Of a DNA stretch of 64,000 nt, positions 51,938-60,971 are shown one piece after another. Under the pieces are notes generated by a model. It was given only the letters and a program-made list of their open reading frames with translations, was not told the DNA's origin and did not search any database. The stretch covers positions 248,001 through 312,000 of the forward strand of contig JAVJRK010000010.1 of NCBI GenBank assembly GCA_040218445.1. Direction: 5' to 3'. Source of the DNA: UBA1479 sp040218445. GTDB taxonomy: Bacteria > Pseudomonadota > Alphaproteobacteria > Rhodospirillales > Casp-alpha2. Every line of letters begins with the position of its first letter. Position 1 is the stretch's first letter. The translations under genes were made by a program, and so were the position numbers.

Positions 51938-53548
51938 ATGCCGTCCCCTAATCGCTCGCCGGCCTGGCAAGCGCTCGTCGACCACCACAAGGCGGCCGGA
52001 GCGGTTCATCTTAGGGACCTGCTGACCGCCGACCCTGCCCGCACGGAAAGCCTGTCGTTCAGCCTGGACGGCTTGTTCCTGGATTTGTCCAAGAACCGCA
52101 TTACCGGCGAAACCCTGTCCTTGCTGTTGGCCCTTGCCGAAGAACGGGATGTCGCGGGCCGCATACAGGCCATGGCCGGAGGGAAACGGGTCAACACCAC
52201 CGAAGACCGTGCGGCCCTGCACATGGCGCTGCGCGCCGACGCCGATGACGGGTTCACCATCGACGGTGCGCCGGTCCACGACAAGGTTGCTGATGTGCTG
52301 GAGCACATGGCCGCGTTCGCCCAGGCGATTGAAGCAGGGACCCGCACGGGGGCAACCGGCAAACCTTTCACCGATGTCGTCAATATCGGCATCGGCGGTT
52401 CGGACCAGGGGCCGCGTCTGACCTGCCGGGCGCTGGCCCCCTATCTCGACCGGAACGGCCTGACGCCCCATTTCGTCTCCAACGTGGATTCAACGGACCT
52501 TGCGGAAACGCTCGGCCTTTGTAACCCCGAGACCACCCTGATCATCGTGTCGTCCAAGACCTTCACGACCCAGGAAACCATGACCAATGCCGCCTCGGCC
52601 CGCAACTGGCTGACCGATGCCTTGGGCGCGGATGCGGTGGCCGCCCATTTCTGTGCCGTGACGGCCAACGGGAACGCGGCCCGTGCCTTCGGCATCGATG
52701 ACGATGCCCAATTCCCCATCTGGGACTGGGTCGGCGGGCGCTATTCCGTGTGGTCGGCCATCGGCCTGCCGATCGTGCTGAGCATCGGTATGGAAAATTT
52801 CCGGTCCTTCCTGGCCGGCGCCCGGGCCATGGATCGCCATTTCCTCGAAACGCCGTTCGAACGCAATCTGCCCGTCCTGCTGGCCCTTATCGGCATTTGG
52901 AACAGCAACTTCGAAGGAGCCACCGCCCATGCGGTGCTTCCCTACGGCCAGTTGCTCGACGGCCTGCCCGCCTACCTTCAGCAGCTGGAAATGGAAAGCA
53001 ACGGCAAGTCCGTGGATGTGGACGGGAATCCCGTTACCCAGGACACGGCGCCGGTGATCTTCGGTCAGGCGGGGACCAACGGTCAGCACGCGTTCTACCA
53101 GCTTTTGCATCAGGGAACGGCCCTGGTCAGTTCCGATTGCATCGCCACCGCACGCCACCCGGACCCCATGGGCGACCATCACGAAAAACTGCTGGCCAAT
53201 TTCCTGGCCCAGCCGGCGGCCCTGGCCCTGGGGCGTGCGCCCGATCCGAACACGCCGGCCCATAAGGCATTTTCCGGCAACCGGCCGTCGACGACCATTC
53301 TGTGCGACCAATTGGACCCTAGGACTCTCGGCTCTCTATTGGCCTTGTACGAACACAAGGTCTTCGTCCAGGCGGCAATCTGGAACATCAATCCGTTCGA
53401 TCAGTTCGGGGTCGAATTGGGCAAGGAATTGGCGACCCCACTTGAAAGCGCCGTCAGCGGCGGGATGATGCCCACGGGGCTGGATTCCTCGACCCGAAAC
53501 CTGCTGTCCCGGATTCATCGGATCAGGAATGGCGGAGACGCCCCATGA
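51938..53548 (+). CDS. pgi: Glucose-6-phosphate isomerase
   Basis: 536 residues from the ATG at 51938; GGAGG lies 14 bases upstream and is part of a CCTCC/GGAGG self-complementary element that could occlude it. It interconverts glucose 6-phosphate and fructose 6-phosphate. Signatures are DVVNIGIGGSDQGP, VSNVDSTDL, SSKTFTTQETMTNA, the catalytic Glu in MESNGKSV, GQAGTNGQHAFYQLLHQG with His, and INPFDQFGVELGK with Lys. It overlaps mutL by 4 bases (ATGA). Confidence 0.96.
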   Translation: MPSPNRSPAWQALVDHHKAAGAVHLRDLLTADPARTESLSFSLDGLFLDLSKNRITGETLSLLLALAEERDVAGRIQAMAGGKRVNTTEDRAALHMALRADADDGFTIDGAPVHDKVADVLEHMAAFAQAIEAGTRTGATGKPFTDVVNIGIGGSDQGPRLTCRALAPYLDRNGLTPHFVSNVDSTDLAETLGLCNPETTLIIVSSKTFTTQETMTNAASARNWLTDALGADAVAAHFCAVTANGNAARAFGIDDDAQFPIWDWVGGRYSVWSAIGLPIVLSIGMENFRSFLAGARAMDRHFLETPFERNLPVLLALIGIWNSNFEGATAHAVLPYGQLLDGLPAYLQQLEMESNGKSVDVDGNPVTQDTAPVIFGQAGTNGQHAFYQLLHQGTALVSSDCIATARHPDPMGDHHEKLLANFLAQPAALALGRAPDPNTPAHKAFSGNRPSTTILCDQLDPRTLGSLLALYEHKVFVQAAIWNINPFDQFGVELGKELATPLESAVSGGMMPTGLDSSTRNLLSRIHRIRNGGDAP

Positions 53549-55428
53549 CCCTTCCCCCGATCATCCGGCGCCTGCCGGAAACCGTGGTCAACCGCATCGC
53601 TGCCGGCGAGGTCGTGGAACGCCCGGCATCGGCGGTCAAGGAACTGGTCGAAAACGCCATCGACGCGGGCGCCAGGCGGATCGACGTCGTGATCCGCGAC
53701 GGCGGGCAGACCGCGATCACCGTAACCGACGACGGCCGCGGCATGACGGCCGAGGAAATCGAACTGGCGCTGGAACGGCATGCCACCTCCAAGCTGCCGG
53801 ACGACGATCTCATGGGGGTGACGACCTTGGGCTTCCGGGGCGAGGCCCTGCCCTCCATGGCGGCCGTGGCGCGCCTGACCATCACATCGCGGCCGGCCGG
53901 TGGCGACGAAGCCTGGTCAGTCACGGTCGAGGGCGGGCGCCACGCCAAACCCCAGCCCGCCGCCCATCCGCAAGGCACCCGGGTCGACGTGCGCGACCTG
54001 TTCTATGCCACCCCGGCGCGCCTAAAATTCCTGAAGACCGCGCGCACGGAACAGAACCACGTGGTCGAGACCCTGAACCGGTTGGCCATGGCCCATCCGG
54101 AAATCGCCTTTACCTTGTCGGACGGCACCCGTGACCTGATCCGCCTGGAGGCCGTCGCCGCCCGCCTGGGCGAAGACCCATCGCAAGCCCGCCTGGAACG
54201 GCTGTCGGGTATCATGGGCCGGTCGTTCGCCGAAAACGCCATGGCCATCGATGCGACACGCGAAGGCATCCGCCTGACCGGTCACGCCGGGGTGCCGACG
54301 CTCAACCGCGGCAACGCGGCCATGCAGTTCCTGTTCGTCAACGGCCGCCCGGTGCGCGACCGCCTGTTGCTGGGGGCGGTGCGCGGTGCCTACCGCGAAT
54401 TTCTGGCCTCCGACCGGCATCCCTTGCTGGCGCTGTTTCTGGACATTCCGCCGGACGTAGTGGACGTCAACGTGCACCCAGCCAAGACCGAGGTCCGGTT
54501 TCGCGACGCCGGACTGGTGCGCGGCCTGATCGTCAGCGCCCTGAAACACGCCCTGGCCGAAGCCGGGCACCGCGCATCGACCACGGTGTCGGGTGCCGCC
54601 CTGGGGGCGTTTCGGCCGGGCGGCGGGCCAGGCGGGCCCCTGCCCATGGGACGGGGCGGCCATGGCGGCGGATACCATCCCGCGCAGCCACAATCCGGCG
54701 GACTGTCGGACCTTTATGCCCCCCTTCCCGAACTTGACCGCGCCCCCAGCGCGCCGATGACGGCCGATGCCGAAACGGGCGTCTATCCGGCGGGATATGC
54801 ATCCGACGTTCCTCCACCCGGACAAGCGGGCGATTATCCGCCTGCGGAATATCCCTTGGGCGTGGCCCGGGCCCAGGTCCATGCGACCTATGTGATCGCG
54901 CAGACGGCGGACGGTCTGGTGATCGTCGATCAGCACGCCGCCCACGAACGCCTGACCCAGGAAAAGATCAAGACCGCCCTGGCGTCGGGCGGGGTCAATA
55001 AGCAGATGCTGCTGATCCCCGAGGTTGTGGAGTTGGACGAAGCCGCCGTCGACCGCCTGCTTGCCCGGGCGGACGAACTGGCGGAAATGGGTCTGGTGAT
55101 CGAAAGCTTCGGGCCCGGCGCCGTGGTCGTGCGCGAGACCCCGGCCCTGTTGGGCGAGATGGATATCCAAGGCGCGATCCGGGATTTGGCCGACGATTTG
55201 ACGGAATACGGCGAGACCATCGCGCTTTCTGAACGCATCGGCGACGTCTGCGCGACCATGGCCTGTCACGGCTCGATCCGTGCCGGCCGGCGCCTGAACG
55301 CCGATGAAATGAACCGCCTGCTGCGCGAGATGGAGGCCACGCCCCATTCCGGGCAATGCAGCCACGGCCGGCCCACCTATGTGGAACTGAAACTGGCGGA
55401 TATCGAAAAACTGTTCGGCCGGCGTTAA
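53545..55428 (+). CDS. mutL: DNA mismatch repair protein MutL
   Basis: 627 residues. The GHKL ATPase has VVERPASAVKELVENAIDAGA, DDGRGM and GFRGEALPSMA. A Gly/Pro-rich linker (about 350-430) leads to the C-terminal dimerisation/endonuclease domain with DQHAAHERLTQE, matching the DQHAx2Ex4E nicking motif, so this MutL should be a latent endonuclease. The usual CPHGRP metal loop reads CSHGRPT, with Pro replaced by Ser. MutS and MutH are not in the window. Confidence 0.96.
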   Translation: MTLPPIIRRLPETVVNRIAAGEVVERPASAVKELVENAIDAGARRIDVVIRDGGQTAITVTDDGRGMTAEEIELALERHATSKLPDDDLMGVTTLGFRGEALPSMAAVARLTITSRPAGGDEAWSVTVEGGRHAKPQPAAHPQGTRVDVRDLFYATPARLKFLKTARTEQNHVVETLNRLAMAHPEIAFTLSDGTRDLIRLEAVAARLGEDPSQARLERLSGIMGRSFAENAMAIDATREGIRLTGHAGVPTLNRGNAAMQFLFVNGRPVRDRLLLGAVRGAYREFLASDRHPLLALFLDIPPDVVDVNVHPAKTEVRFRDAGLVRGLIVSALKHALAEAGHRASTTVSGAALGAFRPGGGPGGPLPMGRGGHGGGYHPAQPQSGGLSDLYAPLPELDRAPSAPMTADAETGVYPAGYASDVPPPGQAGDYPPAEYPLGVARAQVHATYVIAQTADGLVIVDQHAAHERLTQEKIKTALASGGVNKQMLLIPEVVELDEAAVDRLLARADELAEMGLVIESFGPGAVVVRETPALLGEMDIQGAIRDLADDLTEYGETIALSERIGDVCATMACHGSIRAGRRLNADEMNRLLREMEATPHSGQCSHGRPTYVELKLADIEKLFGRR

Positions 55429-55464
55429 CATCGGGCTCCGTTCAGGTCAGCACCAAGGCGGCTC

Positions 55465-56223
55465 ATGATCAGCGAATGGCTCACCCATCTGACGACCCCG
55501 GCGCCCGAGCCGGTAAAGCGCCTTGGCTATCTGAAGGAACAGATCGCCATCACCGCCCGCTATCGCCGCAATGCCCCTGCCTGGAAATATCATTTGGAAC
55601 GCAGCCGCCGGTTCGTGATGTGGACGGCCGCCAACACGGCCGATCAAAACAAGGTCGTGATCCTGGGTTCCGGCGGCTTGCTGGATGTGCCGCTCGGCGA
55701 CCTGGCGGAAGATTTCAACGACGTCGTACTGGTCGACATTTTCCACAGTCCCGCCGTCCGGGGATGGGCCGCGCAATACCCCAATGCGCGCCTGGTCGAG
55801 GCCGACCTGACCGGACTGATCGACGATTTGGCCGAAGGAGAACTTCCCGACGAGCCGCCCCTGCCGGTGATCCCGGACGGCGATGCGGACCTTGTGGTCT
55901 CGCTTAACCTATTGGGGCAATTGCCGTTGATCCCCCAACGCCACGTCCCCGATAAACGTGCCAAGGCCTTTGGCGCGGAAATTCAGCGCCAGCATCTGCG
56001 CGCCCTGCAGGCCCTGCCCGGCCGGGTCTGTCTGATCACGGAAACCCACCGCGAATATGTGGAAGACGACGAAGTGGATGAGGTCGAGCCCGCCCTGGCC
56101 GACATCAAATTGCCCGAACCGGATGAACGCTGGACCTGGAACATCGCCCCGGCGCCGGAGGTCGAACGCGACCGCGACCTGCGCCTTCGGATCGCGGCTT
56201 ATTCCGATCTTTTCAGAAAGTAG
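55465..56223 (+). CDS. Class I methyltransferase-like hypothetical protein
   Basis: 252 residues. The N-terminal helices are followed by a Rossmann-like core: KVVILGSGGLLDVPLGDL (motif I-like), VVLVDIFHSP with the acidic end of strand two, and DADLVVSLNLLGQLPLIP with a hydrophobic strand before a helix. RRFVMWTAANTADQNK is distinctive. This resembles a SAM-dependent methyltransferase with a weak cofactor loop, but substrate residues cannot be named. Its end overlaps the end of the convergent rsmD gene by 25 bases. Confidence 0.7.
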   Translation: MISEWLTHLTTPAPEPVKRLGYLKEQIAITARYRRNAPAWKYHLERSRRFVMWTAANTADQNKVVILGSGGLLDVPLGDLAEDFNDVVLVDIFHSPAVRGWAAQYPNARLVEADLTGLIDDLAEGELPDEPPLPVIPDGDADLVVSLNLLGQLPLIPQRHVPDKRAKAFGAEIQRQHLRALQALPGRVCLITETHREYVEDDEVDEVEPALADIKLPEPDERWTWNIAPAPEVERDRDLRLRIAAYSDLFRK

Positions 56224-56765
56224 ACCTTGGCGGCACCGTAGGTGCGTTCGTCCAGCACATCAAAGCCCCGCGCGCCCTTAAGGTCTTCGTCCGACCCCAC
56301 TTCGACCACCACCGTCGCATCGGGGGTCAGCCAATTGCGGTTGACCAGGCCGCGTAGGGCCGGGTCGGCCAGCCCTTGGCCATAAGGCGGGTCCAGGAAC
56401 GCCAATTGCGCCGGTGTCTTGGCCGCACGCGGCGGCACCGCCAGATGGGCGCAGTCGAGCCCCAGCATCAAACATTCCCGCCAATACCCCATGGCGCCGG
56501 CGTTGTCCTTGGCGTAGCGCAGATGCGCCGGATTGCGGTCAGCGAACACGCCATATGCGGCCCCCCGCGACATGGCTTCAAGCCCCAGGGCCCCTGTGCC
56601 GCAGAACATGTCGAGCACCGTGATGCCGTCCAGGTTCATGGCAGCCTTGCCGTGGGCCAGGATGTTGAAGATCGATTCCCGCGCCCGGTCGGACGTCGGA
56701 CGCAAATCCTTGCCTTCGGGGGCCGTGAGTTTCTTGCCCCGGAACTTGCCGCCGACAATTCTCAT
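56199..56765 (-). CDS. rsmD: 16S rRNA (guanine(966)-N(2))-methyltransferase
   Basis: 188 residues. Starts MRIVGGKFRGKKL, and contains LRPTSDRARESIFNIL, the SAM loop VLDMFCGTGALGLEAMSRGA and the catalytic FLDPPYG motif (an NPPY variant of the N6/N2-amine methyltransferases). It methylates G966 of the small-subunit rRNA. It sits 28 bases downstream of rluB on the same strand, forming a small rRNA-modification pair. Confidence 0.95.
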   Translation of the reverse strand: MRIVGGKFRGKKLTAPEGKDLRPTSDRARESIFNILAHGKAAMNLDGITVLDMFCGTGALGLEAMSRGAAYGVFADRNPAHLRYAKDNAGAMGYWRECLMLGLDCAHLAVPPRAAKTPAQLAFLDPPYGQGLADPALRGLVNRNWLTPDATVVVEVGSDEDLKGARGFDVLDERTYGAAKVYFLKRSE

Positions 56766-56792
56766 ATGGAAATTCTCATGTGGTAACGCATA

Positions 56793-57575
56793 TCAGCTGA
56801 ACGTCTTGCCGAGCTGTTCCTTCAGGATCTTGCCCCTGATTTCCGATACCTGGCCGCGCGGCAGATTGCCCAGCTGAAACGGCCCATAGGCCGTGCGGAT
56901 CAAGCGGTTCACGGACAATCCCAGATGTTCCATCACCTTGCGGATTTCCCGGTTCTTGCCTTCGGTCAGGCTGACGGTCAGCCAGTGGTTGGCGAAGCCC
57001 TTGCGCGTTTTGTCGCCCTCCTGGGTGTCGATTTCCGCCCGGATGGCGCCATAGCGCACGCCCGATACGGTCACGCCGCGCGCCAGCTTGGCCAGGTCTT
57101 CCGGTTTGACCATGCCGTGCACGCGCACACGGTAGCGCCGGTTCCAGCCGTTGGACGGTAGTTCCAGCCGGCGGGAAAGCTCCCCGTCGTTGGTCAGCAG
57201 CAACAGGCCTTCGGAATTGAGGTCCAAGCGCCCTACGGAAACCACACGCGGCAGGTCCGGCGGCAGGCGGTCGAACACGGTCGCCCGGCCTTCCGGGTCC
57301 TTATGGGTGGTGACCAGGCCGACGGGCTTGTGATAACGCCACAGCTTGGCCGCGGTCTTACCGGGCAGGGGCTGGCCGTCGACCAGGATCATATTGGCAT
57401 CGGTCACCGTATGGGCCGGCGTGGTCAGCTTTTTGCCGTCGACCACCACGCGGCCGGCTTCGATCCAGCGTTCGGCTTCGCGGCGCGAACACAGGCCCGC
57501 GCGGGCGATCACCTTGGCGATGCGTTCGGGTGCCGCCCCGGCGGTGGCTTTCGGATCATGGGATTTATCTGACAT
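56793..57575 (-). CDS. rluB: Pseudouridine synthase (RluB/RsuA family)
   Basis: 260 residues from the ATG at 57575; a TTG at 57611 is in frame but would overlap the region of the divergent gene. The S4 RNA-binding domain is first (RIAKVIARAGLCSRREAERWIEAG), then the synthase core with the catalytic Asp in VGRLDLNSEGLLLLTNDG, and KNREIRKVMEHLG near the end. By family it modifies U2605 of 23S rRNA. RluE/RluF-type specificity cannot be excluded. Confidence 0.92.
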   Translation of the reverse strand: MSDKSHDPKATAGAAPERIAKVIARAGLCSRREAERWIEAGRVVVDGKKLTTPAHTVTDANMILVDGQPLPGKTAAKLWRYHKPVGLVTTHKDPEGRATVFDRLPPDLPRVVSVGRLDLNSEGLLLLTNDGELSRRLELPSNGWNRRYRVRVHGMVKPEDLAKLARGVTVSGVRYGAIRAEIDTQEGDKTRKGFANHWLTVSLTEGKNREIRKVMEHLGLSVNRLIRTAYGPFQLGNLPRGQVSEIRGKILKEQLGKTFS

Positions 57576-57637
57576 GGCCGGGACATTAGGGGCGGAATGC
57601 GGCCGCGGCAAGCATTGACGCTACCCCCGTCCTGCGT

Positions 57638-58111
57638 ATGGTTGACGCCATGGACAAACCGGCATCCGAAACCTTCATGGCTCAGGCCCTGGCCGAAGCC
57701 CACGCCGCCGCAGATCGCGGCGAAGTGCCCGTGGGTGCGGTCGTGGTTGATACGCAAACGGGCGCTGTCCTGGCCCAGGCCGGCAACGAGACCGAAGCCG
57801 GGCCCGACCCGACCGCCCATGCGGAAGTTCTGGCCATCCGCCGCGCCGCCGCCGCCAAAGGCACGGCCCGGCTGACCGATTGCGATCTTTACGTCACCTT
57901 GGAGCCCTGCGCCATGTGCGCCGCCGCGATCAGCCATGCGCGCATCCGCCGGCTGTATTTCGGGGCCTACGATCCCAAGGGCGGCGGGGTCGAACACGGC
58001 CCCCGCTTCTTTGCTCAGCCGACCTGCCACCACGCGCCCGAGGTCATCGGCGGCGTGATGGAGACAAAGGCGTCAGACTTGTTGAAGGCTTTTTTCAAAG
58101 AACGGCGCTAA
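57638..58111 (+). CDS. tadA: tRNA-specific adenosine deaminase
   Basis: 157 residues (an ATG at 57650 is the alternative start). It deaminates A34 to inosine in tRNA-Arg. Zinc-binding residues are His and Glu in TAHAEVLA and the pair in TLEPCAMCAAA. The YFGAYDPKGGGVEHGPRFF and HAPEVIGGVM segments are usual for TadA. It is divergent from rluB and convergent with the DUF6352 gene. Confidence 0.95.
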   Translation: MVDAMDKPASETFMAQALAEAHAAADRGEVPVGAVVVDTQTGAVLAQAGNETEAGPDPTAHAEVLAIRRAAAAKGTARLTDCDLYVTLEPCAMCAAAISHARIRRLYFGAYDPKGGGVEHGPRFFAQPTCHHAPEVIGGVMETKASDLLKAFFKERR

Positions 58112-58130
58112 CCGCCTGATCCGGCAGTAT

Positions 58131-59156
58131 TCAGGATTCCGCCGCCAGGGGCAGATTGACCAGCAGGTTCTGCGGTTTCACGCGCACGCGGTTTTCCGTC
58201 GTCATGCACAACGCCAAATAAATGGGCCGGCCGCGCACATCGGCGGCCATCTGGTTGGGGTCCTTGAAGTCCAGGCGGAACAGCGACAACAGCCGTTCCA
58301 TGCGTGCGTCCTCGACATCGTTGCCTTCGTACAGATCGTTGAGCAACTGCGAAGCTTCCGCATCCAGGCCCAGATGCCAGACCCATTTGTCGTCGTTGAT
58401 TTCCTGCACGGGCTGGATCGAAACCTCGGCCTTCAGGAAATGGCGGATCCAGGATTCGAGCACCCGGCACAGCGCATCCAGGCCCGGCCGGGCGAAGGAA
58501 ATATCCAGAACGGTGTCGTACTTTTCATTGCGGCCCCAATAGATATCGGCCGATTCCGCCTGCAGAACGTCCATGTCGACCTGCCGCGCGGCGGACCCGC
58601 TTTCGACCACCAATTTACCGAGCGAGCCCATGCCACCGGTCGCCGCCAGCATTTCGACCGTATCCGAATCCCCCAGCAGGATCGCACCGTCCTTCAGCGT
58701 GACCATCTGTTCGCGGAACATCAGTTCGGCCGCGCGGGCACGGAACGGATCGTCCGTGCCGTCGATCACCCGGCGCGTGACCACATGTGCCATCTGATCG
58801 ACGAACAGGGGTGGAATATTGACCCCGCCCTGGCGGAAGATTTCCAGGTAACAGGCCTCGACCGTGCCGCAGGAAATCAGATGATCCCGGAAGCCGAGCA
58901 GCACGCGGTAGTTTTCCTGGGCGTCCTCGTCCGCCATGGCGTCGATCCGCCCGTCGCCGACCGCTTCGCGCGGATTGGCCATCAGCGCCCCATGCAGGGC
59001 CCGTTCGGCATCGCAGGATTCCTCGATCGGGGCGATTTCCGGGCGCTGCAGATAGGCCCGCAAAAATTCATCCGTGACCGCCAGATGACCGGCATCGTCC
59101 CGCGCCAACAGGTGATATCCGGAATTGGGCCAAAAATCAGGCGCTGCCTCGGTCAT
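58131..59156 (-). CDS. DUF6352 family protein
   Basis: 341 residues, soluble. Contains FWPNSGYHLLARDDAGHLAVTD at the start, LQRPEIAPIEESCDAERALH, and ESADIYWGRNEKYDTVLDI. This matches the alphaproteobacterial DUF6352 family, which I recall beside DUF1244 as here. The C-terminus (FRLDFKDPNQMAADVRGRPIYLALC) is also characteristic. Function unknown. It follows the DUF1244 gene by three bases and is surely co-translated. Confidence 0.83.
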   Translation of the reverse strand: MTEAAPDFWPNSGYHLLARDDAGHLAVTDEFLRAYLQRPEIAPIEESCDAERALHGALMANPREAVGDGRIDAMADEDAQENYRVLLGFRDHLISCGTVEACYLEIFRQGGVNIPPLFVDQMAHVVTRRVIDGTDDPFRARAAELMFREQMVTLKDGAILLGDSDTVEMLAATGGMGSLGKLVVESGSAARQVDMDVLQAESADIYWGRNEKYDTVLDISFARPGLDALCRVLESWIRHFLKAEVSIQPVQEINDDKWVWHLGLDAEASQLLNDLYEGNDVEDARMERLLSLFRLDFKDPNQMAADVRGRPIYLALCMTTENRVRVKPQNLLVNLPLAAES

Positions 59157-59159
59157 GGG

Positions 59160-59477
59160 TTAGTTATGACCACTGATATCGGCGTGCAGGGGCTTCGATT
59201 CCTCGAACTTCTGTTTCTGCTCGTCACTGGCAGGAGCTTGGTGTTTGTCTTTCCAGGCATCATAGGTCATGCCATAGACAGCCTCGCGCGCGGCATCGTA
59301 ATCGACGTCCTCGCCCCGGGTCTGGGCCTCGGCCGCGTACCATTTGGCCAGGCAGTTGCGGCAGAACCCGGCAAGGTTCATCAGGTCGATGTTCTGCACG
59401 TCCGTGCGTTTCTGCAGATGTTTGATCAGGCCGCGAAAGGCGGCGGCTTCCACTTCGGTGCGGGTCATGTCGTCCAT
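59160..59477 (-). CDS. DUF1244 domain-containing protein
   Basis: 105 residues from the ATG at 59477, with GGAGGAG upstream. The family signature is AAAFRGLIKHLQKRTDVQNIDLMNLAGFCRNCLAKWYAAEA, with the CRNC cysteine pair that could bind metal or react with thiols. It forms a conserved pair with the DUF6352 gene. Function unknown. Confidence 0.9.
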   Translation of the reverse strand: MDDMTRTEVEAAAFRGLIKHLQKRTDVQNIDLMNLAGFCRNCLAKWYAAEAQTRGEDVDYDAAREAVYGMTYDAWKDKHQAPASDEQKQKFEESKPLHADISGHN

Positions 59478-59597
59478 GTTGTCGGCTCCTCCGTCCTCGT
59501 CCCCCGATTATGGGGTGGGTAGGTTATTGCTGCGGATTATATAGGGAATGGGACGCCCCGGCGAAAGGCCCCGCCAAAGCTTCGGCCCACCCCGTGA

Positions 59598-60869
59598 TTA
59601 GCGCTTGATCGCCCGCCAGCCGATATCGCGGCGGCAAAACCCTTCGGGCCAGTCGATCAGATCGACCGCCTGATAGGCCCGGGCCTGCGCTTCCTTGACA
59701 TCCTTGCCCAGCGCCGTGACGCCCAACACGCGCCCCCCCGTGGCCAGGGTTTTGCCGTCCTGTTCCGCCGTTCCGGCATGAAACACAACCACGTCCTCGA
59801 CCGCACCGGCGGCTTCCAGTCCCTTGATCTCAGTCCCTTTTTGATACTTTCCGGGGTACCCCTTGGCGGCCATGACGACGATCATCGCGGCCTCGTCCCG
59901 CCATTCGACCTTGGTCTTGGCAAGCCGCCCTTCGGCGCAGGCCAGCAACAGGTCCAGCACATCGGATTTCAGGCGCATCATCATGACCTGGCATTCCGGG
60001 TCGCCGAACCGGGCGTTGTATTCAATCAGCTTGGGCCCATCGTCATCGATCATCAACCCCGCATAGAGCACACCCTTGTAGGGGCTGCCTTCGGCCGCCA
60101 TGCCACGGATGGTGGGCTCGATGATTTCTTCCATGACCCGGTCGATCATCGCCTGGTCAACCACGGGTGCCGGGGAATAGGCCCCCATGCCGCCCGTGTT
60201 GGGACCTTCGTCGCCGTCATGGACGCGCTTGTGATCCTGCGCACCGATCAGCGGCAGAGCTGTCTCGCCGTCGACCAGGGCGAAAAAGCTCGCTTCCTCG
60301 CCTTCCAGAAATTGCTCGACCACGATTTCCGTGCCCGCGTTGCCGAAAGCTTCCTCGATCATGATCTGGTCGACCGCGGCATAGGCTTCGTTTTCGTTAC
60401 GGCAGATGATCACGCCCTTGCCGGCGGCCAGGCCGTCGGCCTTGACCACGATCGGGGCCTTATGGGTGCGGATGTATTCCTTGGCCGCGTCCGGTTCATC
60501 GAAGCGGTCGTAATCGGCGGTCGGAATGTCGTATTTGGCGCAAAGGTCCTTGGTAAAGGCCTTGGAGCCCTCAAGCTCCGCCCCCGCCGCCGTGGGCCCG
60601 AAGGATTTGATGCCGAGCTTGTCCAAACGGTCGACCAGCCCCGCCACCAGGGGCGCTTCCGGCCCGACCACCACGAAATCAACGGCCTTTTCTTGAACGA
60701 AGGCGATGATCGCATCCAGGTCTTCGGCGTCCACATCCACGTTCGTCGCAACCAAAGCCGTGCCCGCGTTACCGGGGGCACAGAACAGTTCCTTGCATTT
60801 GGGGGATTGGGCAATGGCCCAGCAAAGGGAATGTTCCCGCCCGCCCGAGCCGACCACAAGCACCTTCAT
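59598..60869 (-). CDS. purD: Phosphoribosylamine-glycine ligase
   Basis: 423 residues from the ATG at 60869. It joins phosphoribosylamine and glycine in purine synthesis. It is an ATP-grasp enzyme: MKVLVVGSGGREHSL start, VVVGPEAPLVAGL, KADGLAAGKGV, GAQDHKRVHDGDEGPNTGGMGAYSPAP and LIEYNARFGDPECQ are all present. The frame is open upstream, but that part is antisense to xseA. It is divergent from xseA with about 100 bases between. Confidence 0.96.
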   Translation of the reverse strand: MKVLVVGSGGREHSLCWAIAQSPKCKELFCAPGNAGTALVATNVDVDAEDLDAIIAFVQEKAVDFVVVGPEAPLVAGLVDRLDKLGIKSFGPTAAGAELEGSKAFTKDLCAKYDIPTADYDRFDEPDAAKEYIRTHKAPIVVKADGLAAGKGVIICRNENEAYAAVDQIMIEEAFGNAGTEIVVEQFLEGEEASFFALVDGETALPLIGAQDHKRVHDGDEGPNTGGMGAYSPAPVVDQAMIDRVMEEIIEPTIRGMAAEGSPYKGVLYAGLMIDDDGPKLIEYNARFGDPECQVMMMRLKSDVLDLLLACAEGRLAKTKVEWRDEAAMIVVMAAKGYPGKYQKGTEIKGLEAAGAVEDVVVFHAGTAEQDGKTLATGGRVLGVTALGKDVKEAQARAYQAVDLIDWPEGFCRRDIGWRAIKR

Positions 60870-60971
60870 TTCGTCCCGATTCCTCCCGGTTCTTTCGCTT
60901 TGTCCGGCATCGGGATCGATTGCCCCAGGCGCCGTATTGTTTCCAGTCTTCGGGCCTTGCATACTGCGCCC

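Noticed and set aside
59778..60971. Extended N-terminus of the xseA reading frame
   Set aside because: This stretch is antisense to purD. XseA begins at 60972 with the OB-fold shortly after.
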